64,000 nt of DNA from positions 62,001 through 126,000 of the forward strand of contig JAFEMH010002553.1 of the NCBI GenBank assembly GCA_022495995.1, read 5' to 3'. Under the pieces are notes generated by a model. The model made no database searches. It was not told where the DNA came from and saw nothing but the letters and a program-made list of their open reading frames with translations. Within the stretch, counting starts at the first letter, position 1; each line of letters opens with the position of its first letter. The position numbers were made by a program, and so were the translations under genes. The stretch is from Adenophora triphylla var. japonica (lineage: Eukaryota > Streptophyta > Magnoliopsida > Asterales > Campanulaceae). Positions 33,702 through 46,824 of the stretch are shown one piece after another.

Positions 33702-33872
33702 GAGGACTTGAAAGTCAGGGGGTATTAATGAGGGCCAACGCCCTTCTCCTTCCCCATTCAGTTTTTTGAAATTCTCTGCATTTACGAGAGAGAGAGAGAG
33801 AGAACCGAGGATTTCACCATTTTTGGCCAAGAAAGCTTCGAAAATCCTTCATTTTCTTTGATTTTTCGAGCA

Positions 33873-36841
33873 ATGGAACACGGGGAAGGTGCTTTTCAAG
33901 GCCAAGGACGTGGCCCGGTAGCGAAGAGACGATTGGAGCTCGTCCGGATGAGAAGGCACTATACTCTTTCGCAATCGATTGCGGAGGAGCCCTACCCCGA
34001 TGCTTGGCAACATTGGGCTTCTGATCCGAGTCTCCGAACGGTATACTTCGAATCTTTTCATTCCCTTTGTTGATTTCTTGCTTGAAATTGAATTTTGGGT
34101 GAATTTTTGAATATTTTTTTTTGAAAATTCGAATGATTGATGTTCTTGGCTTTGAATCTTGATTTTGATGCTTTGCATGTTATGAGTATATGAGTAACCC
34201 AAAATGTGCATTTTGCTTGGAAAAAGAATTGGCATTTTTGCCATTTTTTTTTTTTGGTATCCAAAAATTATGGATGAAAATTGTGATTTTTTTTTTGAAA
34301 TTTGAATATTGATTTTTGATGATATGCATGTTGCAATGAATTTGTTGGTGTTCCAAAATGTGCATTTTGCTTGAGAAAAGAATTGGCATTTTGCCAACAT
34401 GGGATGATGATATGAATGTATGATTTTTGATTTGATTTTTTTTTTGAAAAGTGGGACGGATTTTTCCTCCCGTTGATTGAATGCATGTTATGTATGCATG
34501 TTATTTTATGAAAATAGGACGGAGTTTTTACTTCCGTAAGATGTAGGATTTTTTTTTTGAGATGATGAATGATATGCGTGCATGCATAGGAACTTTTTTT
34601 TGAAAATGGGACGGAGTTTTTACTTCCGTAGGTATGCATTTTTTTTTATGAATGCATTGGGATTTGGTCAAAGTCAAGCTTTTTTTTTTTTTGTGCGAGG
34701 AAAATGGGGCTATGCTCATTGTATGCTGTTATGCTGTCGAATTTTCTTTGAAATTTCATGATGCATATGTATGCTTTGTTTTGTTTTTTTTTTTGTGCAA
34801 ATGCAAATGTAATTTTTTTTTTGACATTTTCTCTTTTTTTTTATCGCAGGGTGGAAACAACTACGTTACGGAGCAACTGAACAAGATGAAGACTCGAGGA
34901 TCGGTGGAGTCTGTAGTTGACTTGTGGGATCGGCTTCCGAACGCGGGCCGAGGAGCTTTGTCGAGTCCGAGACAGATTGTTGTTGAGACCGGGCTTTGGG
35001 AGTTTGTTGAGTGCTTGAGGGGACCGGTCAAGTTCCCTAAGAGCAAGGGCCTGATGTTCGCTTTAGCGCAAAGATCGCGGGATGCGACCCACACGTTTTA
35101 CTTCTTCCGGGGCGAGGCTACGGTTACGCCTTCCGACTATGCCGCGATCACGGGTTTGTCCTTCAACGGGCGCGGCATTGAGTGGCGGGATGGCTATAGC
35201 GATGCGGATCTGTGCTCTTCTCGGGATTTTCCCTATTCCCAAAAAGGGGATGGGGATGGAGTATGCGGTGGTCTACGGGAAGATTGTGGAGACCATTGTG
35301 AGCTATGAGGTCGGGGAGGAGAGGATAGGCGCCGATCGATTGCTGTGGCCTTCTTGTGGTTTGCTTTTTCGAGCACCCTTTTGGACATGCTGAGGGGACG
35401 GCGGTCTTTGCCTTCTTGAGGTCCTTGGGGGACATGGAGATGGCCGGAGATGTCTCGTGGGGAGAGGCCGGGTCGGCGTAGCTTTACTTTGCTCTCGATA
35501 GGTACAGTAGGAAGGCCGTGAGCTCCTTGTACTGCTTTGAGTTTGCCCTGGAGGTATAAGCTCTCTTTTTGCTTTCCCCTCCTTCTCTTTTTTTTGAGCA
35601 CACTCTTTTTTTTGGCACTGGATTGATTTGATTTTTACCTTTCGCAGGTATGGGCGTTGTAGTTTTTCCACGTCACGATGTGGCGACAGCCGGCGGAGTA
35701 CGTCGGGGCGTATCCGGCCATGCGCTCCTGGTCCAAGCATGCCCGAGAGAAGATAAGCTCCAGGGGGCGTACGACTCTCAGATACGCGGATTGCCTTCCT
35801 TTGACGGAGGGCCGAGACGGATGAGAGGATGATATTCTATCCCCAGGATCGCTTCGAGGTGGCGCGGTGAAGGCGCGCGAGATTTGGGCGTGCGGCGGAG
35901 GATTACGAGAGGTCCGACTGCGATGCCTATTATCCGGGAGAGAGGGTGACGCGCCGGCATGGCGTGAACTCCTTTGAGGACACCGGTGGAGCCTCCCGCC
36001 GATATGATGCACCCGAGTGACAGATCGTGACTGGGATGACTACCGAGCCGGCCGAGACTTCTCGGCATTTGTGGCGGCGAGCCGTACCCGTATTTGTTTT
36101 GAGGAGGCCGAGGATGCCTCGGGTTACGGATAGAGAGGGCTTGGGATCCCGCGGTACCCTCGGACGGATTTTTCATATATCCGTGGATGGGGTCCGATTG
36201 AGGGTGCAGATCCCTCGGCTGAGCGGCTTCCACGAGCTTTCCGGCCTCGTCCGGGTATGAAGGTATGGATTCACCTTTTCCCTTTCTTTTTTTTTTTGCT
36301 TTTGTCTTTTCTTTTCTTTCCTGTCATCATTTCTCGCTTAAACTGTTTCTGACGCTTTTGCTTTTGTGCAGTTTTCGGAGGTGGTCGTCGAGAAGCTAAC
36401 GAAGCAAGTGATCGGAGCTAAAAGATTCATCAGGAGGATGGTCGCTTGCGGGATCCTCAGGCTATAGCAAGGCGACCATGGCCGGCGCACATCGGGCGGG
36501 AGGCTTCCCTATTCGTTCGTAGACTTCTTCGTAGACTCCTCTGTCTCCTCTCATTGATCCCCGCACGGTGCTGCCTTCGGATCACGTCATTCTCGGGGAT
36601 CCACACGGGCAGGGACACGTTTGGCAGCATGGTGGGTCGTCTTCGTACGTCCAGGAGTCCGACGCCTTCACCTTCGGATATGATTTTTTCGCAGATCTCG
36701 GCTTGCCCTATCAGAGCGTGCCGGTTGGTCGTGACGAGCCTCTTTTCTCGGAGACGAGGACGATTCGAGCCCGAGATTTTCGGGGCTCCTGAGGAGGCGG
36801 GCAGAGTCGCAAGAGGGACAGGGACGTACGTCGGGCGCTAG
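33873..36841 (+). pseudogene. Antisense gene 1: plant mobile domain protein, four exons, decayed
   Basis: Exon 1 (33873-34040) starts MEHGEGAFQGQ. A GT-AG intron (34041-34849) joins it in phase to exon 2 (34850-35553). Exon 2 shows the plant mobile domain pattern: VVDLWDRLP, VETGLWEFVECL, THTFYFFRGEATVTPSDYAA, ITGLSFNGRGI, and after a frameshift near 35215 SWGEAGSA and LYCFEFALEV. A second intron (35554-35647) leads to exon 3 (VWAL..., SWSKHAREKISSRG), and a third (36263-36371) to exon 4. Domesticated relatives of this domain (MAIN/MAIL1) are nuclear plant proteins, and the domain is also known as an extra ORF in Tat-type elements. Several stops and frameshifts in exons 2-4 make this copy inactive. 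It runs opposite to gag-pol. Confidence 0.75.
34041..34849 (+). other. Intron 1 of antisense gene 1
   Basis: It begins GTATAC after ...CTCCGAACG and ends TTATCGCAG. Removing it keeps the frame (phase 0). It is T-rich and holds two copies of a block with CCAAAATGTGCATTTTGCTT (34198 and 34355) and three of GGGACGGAGTTTTTACTTCC-like sequence (34452, 34513, 34608). Confidence 0.7.
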
Positions 36842-37263
36842 GAATTCTGATTGATTACCCCCCCTGATTTTCTGAGATTTTGAGATTTATGACTGGGATT
36901 GAGATTTGTACAGCTTATGCACACATTTTTTTTTTGCTCTTTTCTCTTTTCTCTTTTTTTTTTTTGGGATGTAATAATTTAGGATTTTATTGATGTTTGT
37001 TTGTTTTTTTTTTTTTTGCACACTCTTTTTTTTTTGTACACTCCCTTTTTGGAATGTAATAATTTAGGATTTTATTTTTTTATGAATGCAATGCAGTATG
37101 AATGCAATGTTGCATGAGCCTTTTTTTTTTTGGCAAGGGTGTTTGGTATATGGACTGGTTTGGAGCGGTTTTTGCACAGGTTTCGAGCAACCGGGACGGA
37201 ATATTCCTCTTTTGGTGTAGCAGCTTGGACTGTTGCAGATTTTTCTGATAAATGACAATCATG
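36842..37263. other. Spacer between the two antisense genes
   Basis: T-rich with long T homopolymers (near 36930, 37007, 37029 and 37121). TGTAATAATTTAGGATTTTA occurs twice (36970 and 37056). It probably holds the 3' end of gene 1 and the promoter of gene 2. Confidence 0.6.
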
Positions 37264-37273
37264 TCCGCGCGGA
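37264..37273 (+). promoter_or_regulatory. TCCGCGCGGA palindrome upstream of antisense gene 2
   Basis: The context ATGTCCGCGCGGATGGG is shared with the RT2 LTR. It lies 24 bp upstream of an AT-rich TTTAATTTTA (37298) and 126 bp upstream of the start codon at 37400. Confidence 0.55.
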
Positions 37274-38216
37274 TGGGGATTGCATCTGACATTGTCCTTT
37301 AATTTTACTTCAGATCTGGTCTCACTTTATTTCAAATTCAAATATCCTCTTCAACCTCCAGTCCAAACAGCCATTTTCGGGGAGAAAGAGAGAAAAACCA
37401 TGGAAAACCTTAGAAAAGTTCCATCAAAATTGCCCCAAGAATCCCAAATGTCATTCTTCAACAAGTTCAAGGATTGGTCCCGGGAGATCATGCATGAGAG
37501 GAGGTCCTTCTTTGAAGAAAGGTACAAGGTGAAGTGCTTATGGTCTCTCAAGGAATTGATTCCGGATTATGAGCTTTTGAGGGCTTCTTCCTCATTTTGG
37601 GATACTAGAAGGCATGTCTTTTGCCTTTCCTTCAACGAGATTGTTCCGACTGTGGAAGAATTTCGGGTCTTGCTTGGAGGTCCGGAGGTGGAAGAGGTAG
37701 CGGTTCCTTTGCCCGGAGGGGCTTCTTTTGTTGACAGATTGTGCGTCCTCCTTCATCTTTCCCCGGAGGAAGCGCAAGGTATGATCCGTGGTCCCGATCA
37801 TTTTGATATTTCCGGCCTTCCTGATAGGTTTAGGGGCCTAGGCTTGGTGGATGATGCCTATTGGGATGCCTTTGCACTTTGTATGTTTGGCACCCTGTTC
37901 ATGGTCTATTCCTTTGGGTTTTGCCATCGGTCTTTGCTGGATGTTGTCGTTCACTGTCGCACAGGCGTAGATGTCGTTCCTTTGATTCTGGGGGAGACTT
38001 TTCATGCTCTTGATAGGCTGGCTACCAGAAGACGGTATATGCACGGGGGCAGCCCGTTCCTCTTGACCCTGTGGCTGATGGAGCGTTTGGGGGTTCTTCG
38101 TGAATCTCCTGACATGATCAAGCCTTGGACATTTGCCAGGAGGGGGGTTGTCGTGGATTTCGATGATCAGGGCTCATGGGAGCGTTGGATGGCTGGTCGC
38201 CAGACAGAGGATATCA

Positions 38217-41059
38217 TGTGAGCACCCCAACCCGGGACCTAACACGTGTCCCGAGCTAAGGGAGCTCAATCTAAGAAAAACCATCTCAATTTTTAAAACA
38301 TTTATTTGCCCTTAAAAGAAAACCATCTTTCAAACTTACAATTTTAAAATCAACTAGTAATATCTCTACTTAGAGGAAATCCAACCATAACTTTAATAAA
38401 CCGATATCTGATCAAATACATTGGAAACCTTAATTAACATCTGATTAACAAAAGGGCTTTCCATACAAAATATAAAAGAGGAATACTTAACAAATACTCC
38501 TAACAACCCACTCCTATACTTAACTTGTCAAGCCCCAAAAGCAAAGTCCACAATGATACCCCAGGCCTCACCGGGTTCGGCTCACCCGTCTCGGAATCTA
38601 AAACAAGAAAGGGAGAGGGGTGAGAATAAATCTCAATGAGCTATTATGATATGCAAAGAAGATGCCATACAAGATGCAACACGTAGCATGGCAACACTTA
38701 ACACATTATGAAAGCGATAAACACCTTACGTTACCTCATTTTACCTTTTCCCGTCGAACAATAAGTCGTACAACGTGGGAGTAAAACTCCACTCTTTCGT
38801 GAACCGCCCCATGCACATTCACCGCTTATAGGTCTCATACCCCGTAGATCCATATAAGAAAAACAGATACATATATGACCCCTATATTTAGAGTATCATA
38901 TACTATCATCGCCATGCAGAGAGCCGTTGGCTTCATACAGAGCATTCCCCGGTTTCTCCTAATCGCAGCGGTATGTAAAGGCTACTTATCACTCAAGATA
39001 AGAGCTGTGCCCCCACCCCGCGTGGCCACAGAGTGGGGAAGGGTCACCGATATGATGAACCTTCAATCACTTATTGAACAAATCAATAATTGATTGACTT
39101 CCATCATACCCACCCGAACATATACACATTCAAGCACATAATAGATACTTGAATTATAATCCACAAAATGGGATAATCATATAATAACATGGTAATGTAT
39201 ACTCATGCCAATCAATACCATAATGCAACATTTAAGTAATACACTATGCATAGTATCATCAATAAATATGAATGATAACAAATAAATCCACAATTGGGAT
39301 AACCATACAACCACATAATAAACATATCCACATATTGGGACAACAATATAATCAACATGCCACATGTGATACCTACCCATTACCAATTAGCTCCATAGTG
39401 AAACCTATGGCTTCTACACCATTGCAACTATTCACTAAAGATAGGGAGTGAGGCTACTATATATCATAAACCACTCTTACATAGTCATTATACGACCTCG
39501 AATAACATTTATTAAAGTTCAAGTTCTATTTCCCAAATTGGAACTATTTTGGTGAAGTCACAAATCAAACCTATACACCATTGCAACTATTCACTAAAGA
39601 TAGGGAGTGAGGCTACTATATATCATAAACCACTCTTACATAGTCATTATACGACCTCGAATAACATTTATTAAAGTTCAAGTTCTATTTCCCAAATTGG
39701 AACTATTTTGGTGAAGTCACAAATCAAACCTATCAACCATTTTCGGGGCAATATTTAAACTACTTCCACAATTCCATTTTGATCACTTAAGATGTCATTG
39801 AGTAGCCAAAGTATTCTACTTTAATCTAGGTTAAAGAGATTTCATTTTGGTTCTAGTTCGATTAGGTTTAAACAGCTTCAAAGTTGACCCAATGTCACCG
39901 AGGCCGTGGCACGACTCGTGCCCCGTGGCACGACTTCGTGCCCCTTTGGCCTTCCCGAAACAAAGCGTCCCCACTAGGCACGACTTCCCTTAAATCCTTG
40001 TCACGACTCGTCCCCATCCAAGGCACGACTCGTGCCACAGGCACGACTCGTGCCCCGAGCCCGAAATTCAAAACGAATAAAAATCCTTCAACAACCCAAA
40101 CCAAAATTGTCCCCAAACTAGTTTTCCTTTGTTTGTGAACCTAGAAGGACTTCCTAAACTTCATACACATTATATTAATTCATTTAAACCCCAAGATAAC
40201 CTAAACCCAAATCATTTACCACTTGATTTCCAACCCATTTTTACTTCCATATTTCATGATTAACCATCTTAATACAACTCAACCAATTTTATTACACTTT
40301 TAATCATTTCTTATGAACAACAACAATGTTCCATAATATTAACTAATTCCTCAACTCCAAGAAGGTTTCTAAGGCCCCAAATAACCATTATATCAATAAT
40401 AACAACATCAATTAATTCATGAGCATATAGAGGAAGGAAAGTCATAATAACTCACCTTTGGATTTTATAAGGAAATGTTGATCTTTCTAGCTAGATGACT
40501 TCCTCTAGGTGATCCAACTCCAATGGTGCTCCTAGACTTGATTTTTGGTGAAGAATGCTTGACTTCAAGGCTTGGGCAAAGAGGACTTCAATGGAGGTTC
40601 TCTCTATTTTCTCTAGGTTGAAGAAGAAGAATGAATGAAGGAGAAGGAGGTAATGTGAGGAGGTAAAGGAGGGGGGGAGGGGCCGGATATGGGAGAAGTA
40701 AGAGGAGGGGTGGAGGTGCCACTTGGCATGCTAGGAAGGAGCAAGACCAATGGCCCCCCTTCAAGAACTTTAAAAACCCATGGCTTTCATCCTTTTTAAT
40801 TTAAAATAAATCCTTAACCCAAAATTCATCCTACTCAAATAACCTCCTTGCACTATTTATCTTATTTCCCTTTTTATTATTTCCCCAAATTTCTTTATTT
40901 AATATCCAATAAATTCTCAAAAGATTCCAATCTTACTACTCACCCAATTTATCCTAATTTACGAATTTAAAGACATGATTGAACACAAAAAGCTAGCATA
41001 AATATTAAAAGCATCTAATATAATATTAAAAATAAATGCCTAGGGTTGGGGTCGTTACA
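38217..41059 (-). repeat. RT3 3' LTR (2,843 bp)
   Basis: It is longer than its partner because a 159-bp segment is tandemly duplicated (39415-39573 and 39574-39732). Palindromes GGCACGACTCGTGCC and variants cluster at 39899-40055. Differences from the other LTR cluster at about 38545-39040 and 39895-40075 rather than being spread evenly. Confidence 0.92.
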
Positions 41060-43012
41060 CTCACTCCCCCTTAAAGAAAATTCGTCCCGAATTTGACTGT
41101 CGCTTACTATAAGGATCACATAGCAAAAGTTACCTTTCCCACATTTTAACTTAATACTTTCAATTAGGTTCTCAATGGCATGATTCTACTATACATTTCA
41201 TAACCCTAACACTCTAGGACTTCACTTCCCAATTAGTCTCTCCAATACTATGATTTTTCCAAGATTTTCCAATTTCATAAGTAATGTGATACTACAACTT
41301 AATATTCCGAGAATATCATACCATCATCACTAATCCGAATTTTCACGACCTCAAAGAAAGTATATTAAAATAAAAAGTATTACATCTTATGTTACCCAAT
41401 ACATTACGATATTTCATTTAAAACGTCAAATACTCGTAAGCCGCCCCAAGTCGGTCTATAAGTCAATTCATCAATCTTTTCTAAAACTTTAAATGGATTA
41501 ACAACTTTAGCGCCAATTTACCTTAGACCTTGCTTCTCCAATTTCACCCCAACAAATTAGAGATCGATATTTTCTTCCCTAACAACGCCTCATACGGTTT
41601 TATCTTAATGCTAGAATGATAAGCTGTTATAATACGCAAACCCGCTAAGGTTAATTAAACTTCTCAAGTCGAAGGAAAATCCGTCACACAACACAACCTA
41701 TTCTTCCAGAATTTGGGTAGTCTTCAAATCTCTTCCTTTCGACTAACTAAATCCTCCAACTCTTAGGGTCGGTAACAACTCTCAAAGGAAACTTCAAAAG
41801 ATAAGGTTCCTATTTAAATGACGCAACACAAGTGTAGCTACTCCCGAGTAGAGGATAAGAAAATCCCACTTATCTAAGTTAAATTCCCCAAAGCACACAT
41901 TATCACTTTCCCATTTCGCATAACACTACACCCTGATCTTCCTTTAAATATACACTTAAAATTTCACAAGATTCTCACGTCCACTAGGTAAGGTAAGAGC
42001 CAACCTATTTTCCATTACTAACAATATGATTCATCCTTATTACATCCTACACCATTTATACTTCCTTTAGAGTCACTAAAGCGACGACTCTACAATTCTT
42101 AAGAATTTCTTAAATTTCTTTGGCAGTACTTGCTAACTCAAAGATCACGGACTCAACCTCACAAGATCCTTGGTAACATCCGAGTTTGAGACTATAGAAC
42201 CCAAAATTTGTAATCCTCTCGAGCTAACTCATACTAGCTAAACTTTGCATACAAGGATTCTTCACAAGGAATAATTAACCCAATTCTCAAATTATTTTTA
42301 CGATCTTCCCGGAACCTTAATTAACAAGGAGATCATCAATTCTAATTACCCTAAAGCCATCAAAATAAGAATTACAATTCTGCTTATCCTACTCAGAACC
42401 AACACAAGAAATATACCGACGGGAGCACATTTACCAATTACTCACAGCTAGCACATAAAATTTTGGAAAAGACTCCCTATGCAGGTCTAGCATATACCAA
42501 TTACTCTTCACATCTTAATTCAAAACTTTCACCTTATATACCCACATGTAACCAGAATTTCACATTTAAGGTTCACCTATAACAAATACCAATATAAGCA
42601 ATTTAGGCATGGAAAAAGGAGACTCACTTATTATGATAGTCTACCATTATACAACAATTACTTAACCCTCCCGGTCAAGTATATCTCAAAATCATAAATT
42701 AATAATTATACCAATCCAACTGGCAAGACATACTCAGTCATGACCACATCACTATCGTGGTAAATCAAGGGAGGTTCGAGGTATCCTCTCATAAGAGCAG
42801 AATCCTCTAACAATAAAATAACATCTCAAACAATATATGACACATATAAGCAAAATGTGATGCCAAGCATAAATGATATGCAACATGATCCATAAAATAT
42901 GACCCCTAATTCTGAGACAGGGAATATACCTCTAGTGACCTCGGAGGGATCCATCTCTCCTGGATCCGAAACACACACTCGACCACAGACTCTCTCTTTC
43001 GGTTCCCCTTCG
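41060..43012 (-). pseudogene. RT3 interior with integrase C-terminal remnant
   Basis: At 41640-41401 on the minus strand, FAYYNS, then after one extra base YHSSIKIKPYEALLGKK, match the gypsy integrase motif normally written NNSYHSSI.MAPYEALYG. PFKVLEKIDELTYR follows, matching the GPY/F region (GPFEVLERIGEVAYR). The rest (41660-43012) shows no open frame, so most of pol has been deleted or has decayed. The polypurine tract lies at 41060-41076 beside the left LTR. Confidence 0.7.
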
Positions 43013-44081
43013 TTATCTCTTTTGGTACCACCTCTTTGTCGTCCACCTTTGGACCGGCCCGAAGCTCGCTCTGCGAAACCTTGGGCAATTCCTCCTAAAA
43101 TGCCCCATCTCTCCACACTTCAAACATTTTCCTTGCTTACTCCAACACTTGTCTTCGTAGTGACCCATCTTCTTGCAAAACTCACAAATCATCCCATATC
43201 TTGCTTGGGTACTCGGCCTAGAACGAAGAAGCTACCACAAGTTTCTCTCTCATCCTTCCTGAAGTTAAAGCTCTTGGCTGATCTCCAATGACTTTGGATC
43301 CTTGTCCTAGATACTTTGGCTTATCTCCAATCTCACCTTCCAATTTCCCACTATTTTCCTCCATACCATTCTCGATCTTATAAGCTCTCTCTAAGGCTGT
43401 CTGATAATTGGTGAAGCTATCAATCCCAAATTTCTTCCTAAACTCAATCCTCAAACCTTTTATAAACCTATGAACTCTTTTCGCTTCATACGATACCAAA
43501 TGAGGGCAACTTCTAGCTAATTCCTCAAACCTTATTACATACTGATTCACCGTCATGATCCCTTATTCTAGTCCTAAGAATTCGACCTCCTTCTTGTCCC
43601 TTGTAACCATCGAAACGAAATAATCCTCGAACTGTTTGGTGAAATTATCCCAAGTCTGGGGCGTATGGTCTCGTTCCCAACTTCCCTTCAATATCTGCCA
43701 CCACTGATCAGCTAAACCTTCACATTTAAACACAGCATACCTAACTTTCTCCTTGCTGGGACTTCCTATAACCTCAAAAATCCTATTCATTTCTGCTAAC
43801 CATTTTTCTGCCTTTAACGGGTTCGGACCTCCGTTAAAGCTCGGGGGGTTCATCTTCACAAATCTTTCCAATCCATCATTTTGACATCCTTCATGTTGAT
43901 TCGGAACTGATCCTCTAGTCTCCATATCCTGTACAAACTTCCTGAATAATTTCATCATCTCTTTATCCTGAATTTCACCTATATCCATATCTCCCTCAAT
44001 TTCTAGAACCTTCCGCTGATCATCCTTGCTTCCAGCCATTAGAACGAACTCCTGCATAAAACACTCGACGTCAATTTCCAC
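43013..44081 (-). pseudogene. gag: RT3 gag with two CCHC zinc knuckles
   Basis: This is the capsid/nucleocapsid precursor. The frame from 44081 holds the gypsy gag core: PPSFNGGPNPLKAEKWL, EMNRIFEVIGSP, KVRYAVFKCEGLADQWW and WDNFTKQFEDYFV. A single in-frame TAA at 43561-43563 interrupts it; the next frame is in the same phase (MTVNQYVIRFEELARSCPHL, FIKGLRIEFRKKFG). A frameshift near 43220 then leads to two knuckles of form C-x2-C-x4-H-x4-C: CEFCKKMGHYEDKC and CLKCGEMGHFRRNC (43186-43090). The reading ends at TAA 43013-43015. The layout is that of plant chromoviruses such as Tekay. Few lesions suggest recent loss of function. Confidence 0.85.
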
Positions 44082-44126
44082 ACATTCCCCCTTAGTTTAG
44101 ACATCTACCCTTGACCTCTAAACTAA

Positions 44127-44138
44127 GCTCTGATACCA
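44127..44138 (-). other. RT3 primer binding site
   Basis: The minus strand reads TGGTATCAGAGC two bases after the 5' LTR. This is the initiator-Met tRNA complement. Confidence 0.85.
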
Positions 44139-44140
44139 AC

Positions 44141-46824
44141 TGTGAGCACCCCAACCCGGGACCTAACACGTGTCCCGAGCTAAGGGAGCTCAATCTAAGA
44201 AAAACCATCTCAATTTTTAAAACATTTATTTGCCCTTAAAAGAAAACCATCTTTCAAACTTACAATTTTAAAATCAACTAGTAATATCTCTACTTAGAGG
44301 AAATTCAACCATAACTTTAATAAACCGATATCTGATCAAATACATTGGAAACCTTAATTAACATCTGATTAACAAAAGGGCTTTCCATACAAAATATAAA
44401 AGAGGAATACTTAACAAATACTCCTAACAACCCACTCCTATACTTAACTTGTCAAGCCCCAAAAGCAAAGTCCACAATGATACCCCGGCCTCACTGGTTC
44501 GGCTCACCTGTCTCGGAATCTAAAACAGTAAAGGGAGAGGGGTGAGAATAAATCTCAATGAGCTATTATGATATGCAGCAAGATGCCATACAAGATGCAA
44601 CACGTAGCATGGCAACACTTAACACATTATGAAAGCGGTAAACACCTTACGTTACCTCATTTTACCTTTTCCCGTCTGAACAATAAGTCGTACAACGTGG
44701 GAGTAAAACTCCACTCTTTGGTGAAGCGCCCCCATGCACATTCACCGCTTATAGGTCTCATACCCCAGAGATCCATATAAGAAAAACAGGATACATATAT
44801 GACCCCTATATTTAGAGTATCATATACTATCATCGCCATCGCAGAGAGCCGTTGGCTTCATACAGAGCATTCCCGGTTTCTCCTAATCGCGGCAGTATGT
44901 AAAGGCTACTTATCACTCAAGCATAAGAGCTGCATGCCCCCCACCCTCGTGGGCCACGTGAAAGTGGGGAAGGGTCACCGATATGATGAACCTTCAATCA
45001 CTTATTGAACAAATCAATAATTGATTGACTTCCATCATACCCACCCGAACATATACACATTCAAGCACATAATAGATACTTGAATTATAATCCACAAAAT
45101 GGGATAATCATATAATAACATGGTAATGTATACTCATGCCAATCAATACCATAATGCAACATTTAAGTAATACACTATGCATAGTATCATCAATAAATAT
45201 GAATGATAACAAATAAATCCACAATTGGGATAACCATACAACCACATAATAAACATATCCACATATTGGGACAACAATATAATCAACATGCCACATGTGA
45301 TACCTACCCATTACCAATTAGCTCCATAGTGAAACCTATGGCTTCTACACCATTGCAACTATTCACTAAAGATAGGGAGTGAGGCTACTATATATCATAA
45401 ACCACTCTTACATAGTCATTATACGACCTCGAATAACATTTATTAAAGTTCAAGTTCTATTTCCCAAATTGGAACTATTTTGGTGAAGTCACAAATCAAA
45501 CCTATCAACCATTTTCGGGCAATATTTAAACTACTTCCACAATTCCATTTTGATCACTTAAGATGTCATTGAGTAGCCAAAGTATTCTACTTTAATCTAG
45601 GTTAAAGAGATTTCATTTTGGTTCTAGTTCGATTAGGTTTAAACAGCCTTCAAAGTTGACCCGATGTCACCGTGCCGGGGCACGACTCGTGCCCTGTGGC
45701 ACCGACTCGTGCCCCTTGGCCTTCCCTGAAAACAAAGGCCCCCACTAGGCACGACTTCCCTTAAATCCTTGTCACGACTCGTCCCATCCAAGGCACGACT
45801 CGTGCCACGGGGCACGACTGTGCCCGAGCCGAAATTCAAAACAGAATAAAAATCCTTCAACAACCCAAACCAAAATTGTCCCAAACTAGTTTTCCTTTGT
45901 TTGTGAACCTAGAAGGACTTCCTAAACTTCATACACATTATATTAATTCATTTAAACCCCAAGATAACCTAAACCCAAATCATTTACCACTTGATTTCCA
46001 ACCCATTTTTACTTCCATATTTCATGATTAACCATCTTAATACAACTCAACCAATTTTATTACACTTTTAATCATTTCTTATGAACAACAACAATGTTCC
46101 ATAATATTAACTAATTCCTCAACTCCAAGAAGGTTTCTAAGGCCCCAAATAACCATTATATCAATAATAACAACATCAATTAATTCATGAGCATATAGAG
46201 GAAGGAAAGTCATAATAACTCACTTGGATTTGCAAAGGAATGTTGATCTTTCTAGCTAGATGAGTTCCCCAAGATGATCCAACTCCAATGGTGCTCCTAG
46301 ACTTGATTTTTGGTGAAGAATGCTTGACTTCAAGGCTTGGGCAAAGAGGACTTCAATGGAGGTTCTCTCTATTTTCTCTAGGTTGAAGAAGAAGAATGAA
46401 TGAAGGAGAAGGAGGTAATGTGAGGAGGTAAAGGAGGGGGGGAGGGGCCGGATATGGGAGAAGTAAGAGGAGGGGTGGAGGTGCCACTTGGCATGCTAGG
46501 AAGGAGCAAGACCAATGGCCCCCCTTCAAGAACTTTAAAAACCCATGGCTTTCATCCTTTTTAATTTAAAATAAATCCTTAACCCAAAATTCATCCTACT
46601 CAAATAACCTCCTTGCACTATTTATCTTATTTCCCTTTTTATTATTTCCCCAAATTTCTTTATTTAATATCCAATAAATTCTCAAAAAATTCCAATCTTA
46701 CTACTCACCCAATTTATCCTAATTTACGAATTTAAAGACATGATTGAACACAAAAAGCTAGCATAAATATTAAAAGCATCTAATATAATATTAAAAATAA
46801 ATGCCTAGGGTTGGGGTCGTTACA
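44141..46824 (-). repeat. RT3 5' LTR (2,684 bp)
   Basis: Homologous to 38217-41059 with a single copy of the 159-bp segment. Its palindrome cluster lies at 45672-45826 (GGCACGACTCGTGCC and variants), about 1.0-1.15 kb from the LTR start. Confidence 0.92.

Larger units (their letters stand above)
38217..46824 (-). mobile_element. RT3: Ty3/gypsy (chromovirus-like) retrotransposon, internally decayed
   Basis: LTRs at 38217-41059 and 44141-46824, TSD TATCA (38212-38216, 46825-46829). On the minus strand the LTR runs TGTAACGACC...GGTGCTCACA. An initiator-Met primer site (TGGTATCAGAGC, 44138-44127) follows the right LTR, and TTAAGGGGGAGTGAG precedes the left one. The 3.1-kb interior keeps gag and a remnant of the integrase C-terminus; protease, RT and RNase H were not found. 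It inserted into antisense gene 2 of RT2. Confidence 0.9.

Noticed and set aside
39884..40138. Thr/Arg-rich frame in the RT3 LTR
   Set aside because: It is a translation of the GGCACGACTCGTGCC palindrome cluster. Single-base indels break it in the other LTR.
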